DNA of 64,000 nt from Chondromyces crocatus (GTDB lineage Bacteria; Myxococcota_A; Polyangia; Polyangiales; Polyangiaceae), in contig NZ_CP012159.1 of assembly GCF_001189295.1 (NCBI RefSeq), forward strand, positions 10,001,856 through 10,065,855. Direction: 5' to 3'. The notes under the pieces are model-generated. The model did no database searches. It was given only the letters and a program-made list of their open reading frames with translations, and had not been told where the DNA came from. How positions within the stretch are numbered: position 1 is the stretch's first letter; every line of letters begins with the position of its first letter. The translations under genes and the position numbers were made by a program. This document shows, piece after piece, positions 1 to 7,002 of this stretch.

Positions 1-626
1 GGCCAGCGTTGCTGGTCGTGATGACCACGGTGCTCGGCCTCGGGTGCGACTTCGAGGTCGCAGACTACCCCTCGCAGGCCGAGCTCTACGACAAGCCCAC
101 GCCCGAGTACAAAGTCGAGCACCGTCAGTACGAAGGGTTCGTCCTGGCCACGCCGAGCGGCGACTCGTTCATGGCCAAGGTCGGCGACGAGGGCATCATC
201 GGCTACGACATGTTCCTCGGCCGCAAGGTCAACGTCGGCCGTTACCGCGACGGCACGGATCGCGCCCTCCGTGGGCACGCTTTCGGCCAGTGGCTCGATC
301 TCAAGGTGGAGAAGGGCCGCGTCCACGGGATCTTCAACGGGATGAGCCCCCTCGACATCACCACCACCCGCGAAGGCGACGCGCTGCGGGTGAAAGGCCT
401 CGTGCGGGGATACGACGCGGACTTCGTGGTGGCCGACAAGCGGATGGTCGGCTCCTTCGGGCGCTGCACGTACGACGTGGCCGGTGAGGGAGGCGCCATC
501 TACGAGGGCGTCACGTCGTGCCTCGGCCGCAAGCAGAAGGTCCTGATCAAGCTCCCGAAGGAGCTGTCCCGCTGGAGCGATGCCGAGCAAGGCGCCGCGC
601 TCGGGCTGCTGCTCGGCGGACGCTGA
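1..626 (+). CDS. Lipoprotein of unknown function, 5' end outside the window
   Basis: The reading frame is open from base 3 to a TGA at 624-626. The first visible residues form a hydrophobic stretch ending in LGLGC, with the Cys codon at 45-47. This is a typical lipobox for signal peptidase II. No basic n-region is visible, so the true start must lie left of the window. The mature part is about 190 residues, mixed in charge, with two further Cys (in RCTYD and SCLG). I recognise no domain. The next gene is convergent, on the minus strand. Confidence 0.75.
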   Translation, partial: PALLVVMTTVLGLGCDFEVADYPSQAELYDKPTPEYKVEHRQYEGFVLATPSGDSFMAKVGDEGIIGYDMFLGRKVNVGRYRDGTDRALRGHAFGQWLDLKVEKGRVHGIFNGMSPLDITTTREGDALRVKGLVRGYDADFVVADKRMVGSFGRCTYDVAGEGGAIYEGVTSCLGRKQKVLIKLPKELSRWSDAEQGAALGLLLGGR

Positions 627-696
627 TCACGGCGCGCCCGCGACCAGCCCGCGTGACGGACGCTGATCGCAGCACACCCGCAACCAGCCTCGTCGC

Positions 697-3117
697 TCAG
701 CGCCCTGGCGGGCCGTTCTTCATCACGAACTCCACCTGCATCTCCGGGACGGGTGGCCCTCCAGGGGTCATCAGCGGCGGCACCACGCGCCCGTAGGCCG
801 TCAGGGTGTCACCCCGCTGGGCCTTGACCTCCATGCCGTGGACCAGCCGCGCGGAGCACTCGGTCCCGCCTTTGCAGCCCGAGGTCGCCGGCGCTGACAG
901 AAGCAGCACGGTCGAGGCTCCCTGGCGCCGCATCTCGAGCACCTCGCCCGTGAGCACCACCGCCTTGCCCACCTGGCCTTGCACGTCCGAGAACAGTTCG
1001 GCCCAGCCCACCGGGTTCTGCTCGAAGAACTCCTTGGCGGCCGTCTCCAGGCGGTCCACCCGGCGCACCGAGATCTTCACGATGCGCGGGGCCATCCCTT
1101 CCAGCTTCGCGCGCACGGCGAACTGCGTCGAGCCCACCGAGGACACGTTCATCTCGTGCCGGAAGGTCCCGTCGTCCTGCACGGGGATGGGGTGCGTGCC
1201 GGCGAAGATCTTCGCGCCCTTCGCGGTGCGGCCTTCGAGCACGAAGCTCTCTTTCTCGATCACGACGCTCGGGCCAGGGGCGTCGATGCGGAGCTGGACG
1301 ATGCCCACGGAGACGCTCACCACGCCCTGCTCCCGCGGGCCGTCGACCGGCTTGACGGTGTAAGGGATCTGTCGCGCCAGTGTGCGCGGTTCGTCGGCAG
1401 GGCCGTTGATCGCGTCGGACACGTCGATGACTTCCACCGCACGGCCGTCGCTGAGCGGGATGACATTGCCCCCGAGGGTCACTTCGGTGCCCGCAGCAGC
1501 CTCGATCGCCACCTGGATCGCAGGCCGCTCGCCTTGCAGGGTGCCCAGGTCGGGCGAGATCCGGTAGGCGACGTTCACCGTGACGCCGAGGGTCTCGTCC
1601 CGCCCACTGCCGGGCCGGTCGAGGGCGATCTTCAGGCGGTTCGGGCCCACGGGGAGGGCGGTCGGTAGCGGGACCTGCGCCGTCCCGTCGGCGGCCGTCG
1701 CTTGCGCCGTTCCCACGGAGACGACCGTCCCATCCGGGCAGGTCGGGCACCGCACCTCCAGCACCTCGTTGCCGTTCGCGTCTTCGCGGGCCTGCGCCGT
1801 CACGGGGGGCGGGTCGGGCCAGAGGACCACGAACAGGACCGAGGCCACGGCAATCACGGCGCCCGCGAGGATCAGCCACAGCGCCTGGCGCGAAGCCTTC
1901 CCCCCCTTCGCCGGCTTCGCTCCCGGGATGAGCCGCGCTCGCCGCGGATCGAACCGCAGCTTTCTCGGCACCTTGACGGTGGGCGAGTGGCGGGGGGCCA
2001 GCGTCGCGCCCAGCTCCTGGAACGTGTCGTCCACGGTCGGCTCCACCCCGTCCCAGGTCGGAGCCAGTGATTCCTGCTCCAGGTCGCTCTCCCCGGCCAG
2101 GCCAGGCGCGGTCGGCGCGATGCCGGGGCGCGCGACGCCGAGCAAGGTGCCCGAGCCGTTTCCTTCCGCGGGGAGATCGGGGAGCAGGCCCGCGCCGGCC
2201 CCACTCGCTCTGGGCGGTGGCACCACGTCCTGCGCGGCTTCGCCTTGCGACGAGGGCGACGCATTCGACGACACGAACATGCCCGCCGGCGCCACGTTCC
2301 TCGGCTGGGAGGGCGACGCTGGAGGAGGGGGGGGCTGCGCCGCTCCGCCCGCTGGAGCCGGCTGACCGAGCAGGGTGCCATCCTGCGATCGCTGAGGGAT
2401 GACTTCTCCGCCGAGTCGCGCAGGGGTCCCGGCCGTCATCGTGGTGACCAGGGGACGTTCCGCGGAAGGCGTTTGCGCCACGAGCGACCCCGCAGGCGGC
2501 GTGGGTCGACGGGCGGCAGCCGGGAGAGGGGGGGGCCCGCCAGCCCGTGAAGCGGCGCCTCCCACCGCGGGCATCCCGGGCGTGGATGCCGAGCTGGGAC
2601 GCGAGGTCGCGCCGCCCACCGCAGGCATTCCGGGCGTGGATGCGGACCGCCGCGCCGGGAGTGCGCCGCCCACCGCGGGCATCCCGGGCGTGGATGTCGA
2701 CCCGGAGCGCGAGGTCGCGCCGCCCACCGCAGGCATCCCGGGCGTGGATGCGGACCGCCGCGCCGGGGGTGCGTGTACGGCTTGCGAGCCGGCCGCGGGG
2801 GTGGGGTGTCGACCCGGGGGAGATGCCGCTGGCGACGGGGCTGACGCCTCCTTGGCGGCGTCCTCGGGGGAACGCGCCGGAGGCATTCCGAGCATCGTGC
2901 GTTGCCCGGCACGACCTGGCGCGATGGGGGCGTCGACCGGCGAAAGTCCCTTCGGCAGCACCTCGGCCGCCGCGAGCCCCATCATCGTCCGCGAGTTCGC
3001 GCGGGTGGGCGGAGGTGTGACGGCGCGGCGCGCTGGGAGGCCTTGCAGGTTCTCTCCGCACAAAGGGCAAGCGGCGGCGCCATCTGGAATCGCCTTGCCG
3101 CACTGCGGGCAGTACAT
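697..3117 (-). CDS. Zinc-ribbon, single-pass membrane protein with low-complexity linker
   Basis: An 806-residue protein. The N-terminus carries a zinc ribbon of the form CxxC-x10-CxxC (C3, C6, C17, C20). Residues 25-400 are Pro/Ala/Gly-rich and probably disordered. They contain four copies of STPGMPAVGGA spaced 18 residues apart (124-188) and four short threonine motifs: RTMMG, RTMLG and two GTLLG (T44, T74, T248, T324). A basic segment precedes one membrane helix at about 411-433. The C-terminal 370 residues look like beta-rich repeats outside the membrane, ending in a region with GCKGGTECSARLV. The topology suggests a cytoplasmic zinc ribbon and linker with a periplasmic C-terminus. The role is unknown; the threonine motifs could be phosphorylation or FHA-binding sites, which is inference only. 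The start is the ATG at 3117. Confidence 0.85.
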   Translation of the reverse strand: MYCPQCGKAIPDGAAACPLCGENLQGLPARRAVTPPPTRANSRTMMGLAAAEVLPKGLSPVDAPIAPGRAGQRTMLGMPPARSPEDAAKEASAPSPAASPPGRHPTPAAGSQAVHAPPARRSASTPGMPAVGGATSRSGSTSTPGMPAVGGALPARRSASTPGMPAVGGATSRPSSASTPGMPAVGGAASRAGGPPPLPAAARRPTPPAGSLVAQTPSAERPLVTTMTAGTPARLGGEVIPQRSQDGTLLGQPAPAGGAAQPPPPPASPSQPRNVAPAGMFVSSNASPSSQGEAAQDVVPPPRASGAGAGLLPDLPAEGNGSGTLLGVARPGIAPTAPGLAGESDLEQESLAPTWDGVEPTVDDTFQELGATLAPRHSPTVKVPRKLRFDPRRARLIPGAKPAKGGKASRQALWLILAGAVIAVASVLFVVLWPDPPPVTAQAREDANGNEVLEVRCPTCPDGTVVSVGTAQATAADGTAQVPLPTALPVGPNRLKIALDRPGSGRDETLGVTVNVAYRISPDLGTLQGERPAIQVAIEAAAGTEVTLGGNVIPLSDGRAVEVIDVSDAINGPADEPRTLARQIPYTVKPVDGPREQGVVSVSVGIVQLRIDAPGPSVVIEKESFVLEGRTAKGAKIFAGTHPIPVQDDGTFRHEMNVSSVGSTQFAVRAKLEGMAPRIVKISVRRVDRLETAAKEFFEQNPVGWAELFSDVQGQVGKAVVLTGEVLEMRRQGASTVLLLSAPATSGCKGGTECSARLVHGMEVKAQRGDTLTAYGRVVPPLMTPGGPPVPEMQVEFVMKNGPPGR
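2548..2757 (-). repeat. Four 54-bp coding repeats in the zinc-ribbon protein
   Basis: Four tandem units of about 54 bp encode residues 121-190 of the zinc-ribbon protein. Each contains STPGMPAVGGA followed by a more variable seven-residue spacer (for example TSRSGST or LPARRSA). The copies differ mainly in the spacer. They look like an in-frame expansion within a disordered linker. Confidence 0.8.
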
Positions 3118-3292
3118 GACCGCGCATGCTAGCGAGGAACTGTCGCGAGGTCAGCAGAGCGCGGCGCACTCTCGACGGTGCACCGCGCAGAAGGGGGCCG
3201 ATCGCGTGCTCACGCCGCGCGCGATGCGAGAGCCCCCCTCGCCATCGGGAGACGTTCGCCCGGCTCTCCAGAGCCAGGGCGACCGGGACGGC

Positions 3293-4375
3293 TCACTGGA
3301 CGGTGTAGGCCACCGTGCCGCCGCAGCTCCCCTGGGAGTAGCAGCCAGCCCGGATCACGAACGAGCCGCCAGCGCCCGGGGGCACCGTGTACGAGAAGTA
3401 CGATGCGAGGCCACAAGCGTCGTCATTGCCGGCGACCGCGATCCCATTGCCATCGTACAGCCGGAGGAACGTGTCGCCGCTCGATACCGACGCGCCGGGC
3501 ACGCTGCACGTCCCGACGTTGATCGTCTGACCTGCCGCGATCGTGACGGCGTGATTCACCGTGTTCACGGTGGCCGAGCTGGTATTCGAGGCGGAATACG
3601 AGAACGAGCCGCCGCTCTGGCCGTTGCAGGGCTCGCACTGAGAGCCACCGCAATCGATGCCGGTCTCCTCGCCATTCTGCACGCCGTCGTCGCAGGTCGT
3701 GTAACAGAGCGCGAGCAGCGGCCGCTCGCTGGTCGTCAGGTTCTCGCTGCTGCGGAACTCCGAGCGCGAGCTGTCCGAGGGCGCATCGATCGCGACGCCG
3801 TAGTTCGACACCGTCCCGCTCACCCAGTCCTGCGCCAAAGCGCGGACGTCGACCGTCCTGCTGCCGCTGCCACCCCCGCCCACCGCGGTGAAGCTCGCCA
3901 CGGGGCTTCCATCGATGGCGCCGCCAAAGTTGTTCCAGGTCACCGTGGAGTCCGACCAGGCGCCGGTCACGCGGAGCACGTCCACCGTCGCGCTCGCGCC
4001 GTTCTTGAAGAGCTGGTGGAGCGTGAGATCGGCCGACGTCACCGTCGCACCGGCAGGAACCCCGCTCAGATCGAAGCGCAGCAGCGAGCGGCTGTACCCC
4101 CCGGCAACCGACGTCCCCGTGCTGACACGCTCATTGACGCCATCGTTCCAGGTCGGCGCGGATTGCCAGAGCGTCGCGTCCTGTACGCTCCCCGAGACGC
4201 CTTGCTGCACCTGAATGCAAACTTGTCCGTCTGTGGAGAGCGCTTGATCGTCGGTCGCCACCAGCTCCTTCTCGTCTTCCAACCCCTCTTCCGTGTCCCC
4301 CACACACCCCACGCCCCCGACCATCGCCATGGATACACAAGCACCGGCCGCGAAACGAAGCATCCGGATCGACAT
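3293..4375 (-). CDS. Secreted DNRLRE-domain lipoprotein
   Basis: A 360-residue exported protein. The signal sequence ends in a lipobox-like GGVGC at about residue 24, followed by an acidic stretch. Residues 50-225 match the DNRLRE/CBM-like fold known from bacterial surface proteins: motifs LLRFDLSGVPAGATVTSADL, TWNN, and GVAID near the end. A Cys-rich signature follows (CDDGVQNGEETGIDCGG, then C..C), common in myxobacterial and other secreted proteins. The last 100 residues resemble a pre-peptidase C-terminal beta-sandwich (FLRLYDGNG, YFSYTVPPG). The start is ATG at 4375 with GAGGGAG about eight bases upstream on the minus strand. It is probably displayed on the cell surface; the ligand is unknown. 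Confidence 0.85.
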   Translation of the reverse strand: MSIRMLRFAAGACVSMAMVGGVGCVGDTEEGLEDEKELVATDDQALSTDGQVCIQVQQGVSGSVQDATLWQSAPTWNDGVNERVSTGTSVAGGYSRSLLRFDLSGVPAGATVTSADLTLHQLFKNGASATVDVLRVTGAWSDSTVTWNNFGGAIDGSPVASFTAVGGGGSGSRTVDVRALAQDWVSGTVSNYGVAIDAPSDSSRSEFRSSENLTTSERPLLALCYTTCDDGVQNGEETGIDCGGSQCEPCNGQSGGSFSYSASNTSSATVNTVNHAVTIAAGQTINVGTCSVPGASVSSGDTFLRLYDGNGIAVAGNDDACGLASYFSYTVPPGAGGSFVIRAGCYSQGSCGGTVAYTVQ

Positions 4376-4790
4376 CGCCCGTCTCCCTCTTCAAGGATTC
4401 GATTGCCGCATTGCGCTCAATTGAAAGTCGCAATGAGTTGAACCGAATGAGTACCCCACCAGGGCCGACAAAGTACAGGACATTGGCCGGGCGCCATTCC
4501 GCACTCAAGACATCATCGAAATCGCTTCGACGATCAAACCGAAAAAGGTAACGCGCGCGCGGCTGGGGAGTCCAGGACAATGGGGGCGTAACATGCCGCG
4601 ATCGGGCCGTGAGCGCGCACGCACCACGATAGCGATGATCATGCTCGCGGGGCTCCGTCGCAATCGGGAGAGGCGGAGCGATCATGATTCCAGCACACCG
4701 TTCGAGTTCGGACCGAGGGGGCCAGGTCGTGTAGAGTCCGCGCCGAGCCCGACCCCCACGATCGGAACGAGGAAAGGAAGCCTGAACGAC
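4376..4790. promoter_or_regulatory. Divergent intergenic region with nested inverted repeats
   Basis: This 415-base region separates two divergently transcribed genes, so it should hold both promoters. I see no convincing gene in it. Close to the minus-strand gene there is an inverted repeat CATTGCG (4409-4415) and CGCAATG (4429-4435). It is framed by a second, outer pair, ATTCG (4397-4401) and CGAAT (4444-4448). This stretch is richer in A/T than its surroundings. A ribosome binding site GGAAAGGAAG (4771-4780) belongs to the plus-strand gene. Confidence 0.4.
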
Positions 4791-5570
4791 ATGCCCGAGG
4801 TTCACCTGGAGCGAGAAGGCGCGGTGGTCACCGTCGTGCTCGATGACGCGCGGCGCAAGAATGCGATGACGCCCGAGCTCGGCGACGCTCTCGCCGCACG
4901 CGTGCTGGAGCTGAAGCGAGACCCGGACCTGCGCGCCGTCGTGCTCACGGGCGCCGGCGACGCGTTCTCGGCCGGTGGCGACCTGGGGATGCTGGAGCGG
5001 CTGCGCAAGTCCAGCTTCGCCGAGGCGCGCGCTTTCATGATGGGCTTCTACCAGCGCTATCTGTCCATCACCGAGCTGCAGGTCCCGGTCATCGCGGCCA
5101 TCCGTGGGCCCGCCATCGGCGCCGGCCTCTGTGTCGCTCTGGCGAGCGATCTGCTGGTCATCGACGAGGAAGCCAAGCTCGGCCTCAATTTCGTGCAGCT
5201 CGGCCTGCACCCGGGGATGGGTGCGACGTACCTGGTACCGCGGCGCGTCGGCCCTCAGCGCGCAGCAGAGCTGCTGCTCACCGGGCGCCGGTTCGGCGGG
5301 CGCGACGCGGTGGCCTGGGGCATGGCCCTGGAGGCCCTGCCAGGCGCAGAGGTGCTGCCGCGGGCCCAGGCGCTGGCGGCGCAGATCGCCGGGAATGCGC
5401 CGCTCGCCGTGCGCGCCCTCAAGATGGAGCTCGGGGTCGACCGGGCTGCGCTGCTCGCCGCGCTGGATCAGGAGGCCCACGAGCAGGCCGTCAGCTACGG
5501 GAGCGCCGATCTCGAAGAGGGGCTGCGCGCGGTCGTCGAGAAGCGGAAGCCGTCGTTCTCGGGGGTCTGA
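4791..5570 (+). CDS. Enoyl-CoA hydratase/isomerase (crotonase) family protein
   Basis: A 259-residue crotonase-fold protein. The acyl-CoA binding motifs are clear: RKNAMTPELGDAL near the N-terminus, GDAFSAGGDL for the first oxyanion hole, and a GPAIGAGLCVALASDLL helix. The frame extends upstream, but ATG 4791 is chosen because it follows a strong GGAAAGGAAG site by ten bases and starts at the usual family N-terminus. The two glutamates that catalyse hydration in classical enoyl-CoA hydratases are not present at the expected places (GAGLCVAL and LNFVQLGLHPG). It may therefore be an isomerase or act on another acyl-CoA. Confidence 0.9.
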   Translation: MPEVHLEREGAVVTVVLDDARRKNAMTPELGDALAARVLELKRDPDLRAVVLTGAGDAFSAGGDLGMLERLRKSSFAEARAFMMGFYQRYLSITELQVPVIAAIRGPAIGAGLCVALASDLLVIDEEAKLGLNFVQLGLHPGMGATYLVPRRVGPQRAAELLLTGRRFGGRDAVAWGMALEALPGAEVLPRAQALAAQIAGNAPLAVRALKMELGVDRAALLAALDQEAHEQAVSYGSADLEEGLRAVVEKRKPSFSGV

Positions 5571-5609
5571 ACGTCGCCGCCGTCGGGGTGCGCTCCGCCT
5601 GCGCCACGC

Positions 5610-6800
5610 TCATTCGGAAGAGGTCACGGACGCGCAGCAGCGGAAGCCCAGGTGGTAGTTCCCGTGGCTGTTGTGGTCCTTGATCTTGGTGGCGTGCCAG
5701 TCCGGGGCGCGCCAGCGGCAGTCGTCGGGGTGCGCCTCGAAGCCGGAGAAGATGAACCAGCTCCCCTTCATCTCTGTGTAGCCCATGCCGCCGGCGCTGG
5801 TCAGCTCCTGGGGGCGGGTGGGGAGGTTCATGTGCTCGGCGACGTTGCCGTGCTGATCGTAGACGCCGAGGGGGCTCACGCAGCCCGGGAACGCGCCTGA
5901 CGGGTAGGCGTTGGTGCCGCAGCGGCGCCAGCCTCCCGAGGTGCAGCCCTTGGTCTTCCGGCTGGCCGTCGCGCAGCGAGCGTGGTTCTTCTCGGAGCCA
6001 TAAGCCCAGGTGATCTCGCGCTTGTCGTTGTGGCGATGGCGCGAGATCTTGCGCTCCTTGCCGAAGGCGTACTCGTCTTCGGGGGCGTGGAGCGCGCCGG
6101 CACAGCCGCCTTCCCACTCGTGCGCGTCACAGAGGCGCTTGCCCACGGCGGTGCACAGCTCGGCGGCCTCGCGGGCCGTCGCCCACACGACGGGGTGCTC
6201 GCAGGGGATGTTGGGGAACTCGTAGCGGTCGATGCAAGCGCGGGCGTCGGCTTCGGTCTGGCCCGCGGCAGGATCGTAGAGAGGGACCATGTTCGGGGCG
6301 CCGCACACGGGTTTGTCGGCGTCGACGACGCCGGCGCGTTCGCGGGCTTCACGGCACTCGCGTCGGGTCATGGCGTACTTCGCGAGCGCCGGGTTGCCCT
6401 GCCCGAGGACCTTGGAGCGCGCGAAGATGGCGCGCACCGCGGAGAGCTTCTGGTCGTCGAGCCGCAGGACGGCGGTCATGCGTCGGTAGAGGGCCTCGCG
6501 CTGGGCCTCCAGGGTGGTCGGGTAGAGCTCTTCTTCGGGAAGAGGGGGAGGTGGCGTGGCGGCGGCGGCAGCGTCCGTCCCCGGATCGGCGACGGCCGAG
6601 GACGCGGGAGGGGTGGCGCTGCTCGCAGGCACCGTCGACGGTGAGGACCCTCCCAGGACCGAGGCGAGCGAGGCGCTGGCGGCTCCTGGAGCGTCAGGGG
6701 TGCCAGCGTCACCAGGGGCCTCGCGGCAGCCCGCGAGGGCGAGGGCGACGAGCGAGGCGAGAGCAGGGACGGCGCGAGGAAAAAACCGAGGCAAGTGCAT
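5610..6800 (-). CDS. SUMF1/formylglycine-generating-enzyme-like lipoprotein
   Basis: A protein of about 396 residues. A signal sequence ends in a lipobox (ALAGC), then comes a Pro/Ala/Ser-rich linker of about 60 residues. The C-terminal 250 residues carry the sulfatase-modifying factor fold: ACIDRYEFPN, a GKRLCDAHEWEGGC segment, GVYDQHGNVAEH and the closing GFRCC. In the family this fold either oxidises a sulfatase cysteine to formylglycine or serves as a binding or sensing module. The lipid anchor and many cysteines favour a periplasmic role. I cannot assign catalytic activity. ATG 6800 gives the better signal peptide; an in-frame ATG at 6827 is possible. Confidence 0.85.
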   Translation of the reverse strand: MHLPRFFPRAVPALASLVALALAGCREAPGDAGTPDAPGAASASLASVLGGSSPSTVPASSATPPASSAVADPGTDAAAAATPPPPLPEEELYPTTLEAQREALYRRMTAVLRLDDQKLSAVRAIFARSKVLGQGNPALAKYAMTRRECREARERAGVVDADKPVCGAPNMVPLYDPAAGQTEADARACIDRYEFPNIPCEHPVVWATAREAAELCTAVGKRLCDAHEWEGGCAGALHAPEDEYAFGKERKISRHRHNDKREITWAYGSEKNHARCATASRKTKGCTSGGWRRCGTNAYPSGAFPGCVSPLGVYDQHGNVAEHMNLPTRPQELTSAGGMGYTEMKGSWFIFSGFEAHPDDCRWRAPDWHATKIKDHNSHGNYHLGFRCCASVTSSE

Positions 6801-7002
6801 GGGATACGAGGGGGGCGAGGGCACCATGGAGCGGGGTCGACGGGGGCGTCAAGGGCAGCGCCACGCGGCGTCCGTCCGGCAGCAGGCCGCCTCCCGAGGT
6901 CGCGTTGCAGAGGACTTGGCCCGGGTGCGAGACCCGCGCTAGCTCCGAGCGGAGCATGCTTGCGAAGCGCATTCCTTCGAGGCCCACCGTGCGAGGCGGC
7001 AC

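Noticed and set aside
8-620. Complete start of the first gene inside the window
   Set aside because: TTG, GTG and ATG codons are present near bases 9-23, but none leaves a positively charged n-region before the lipobox, so the start is probably further left.
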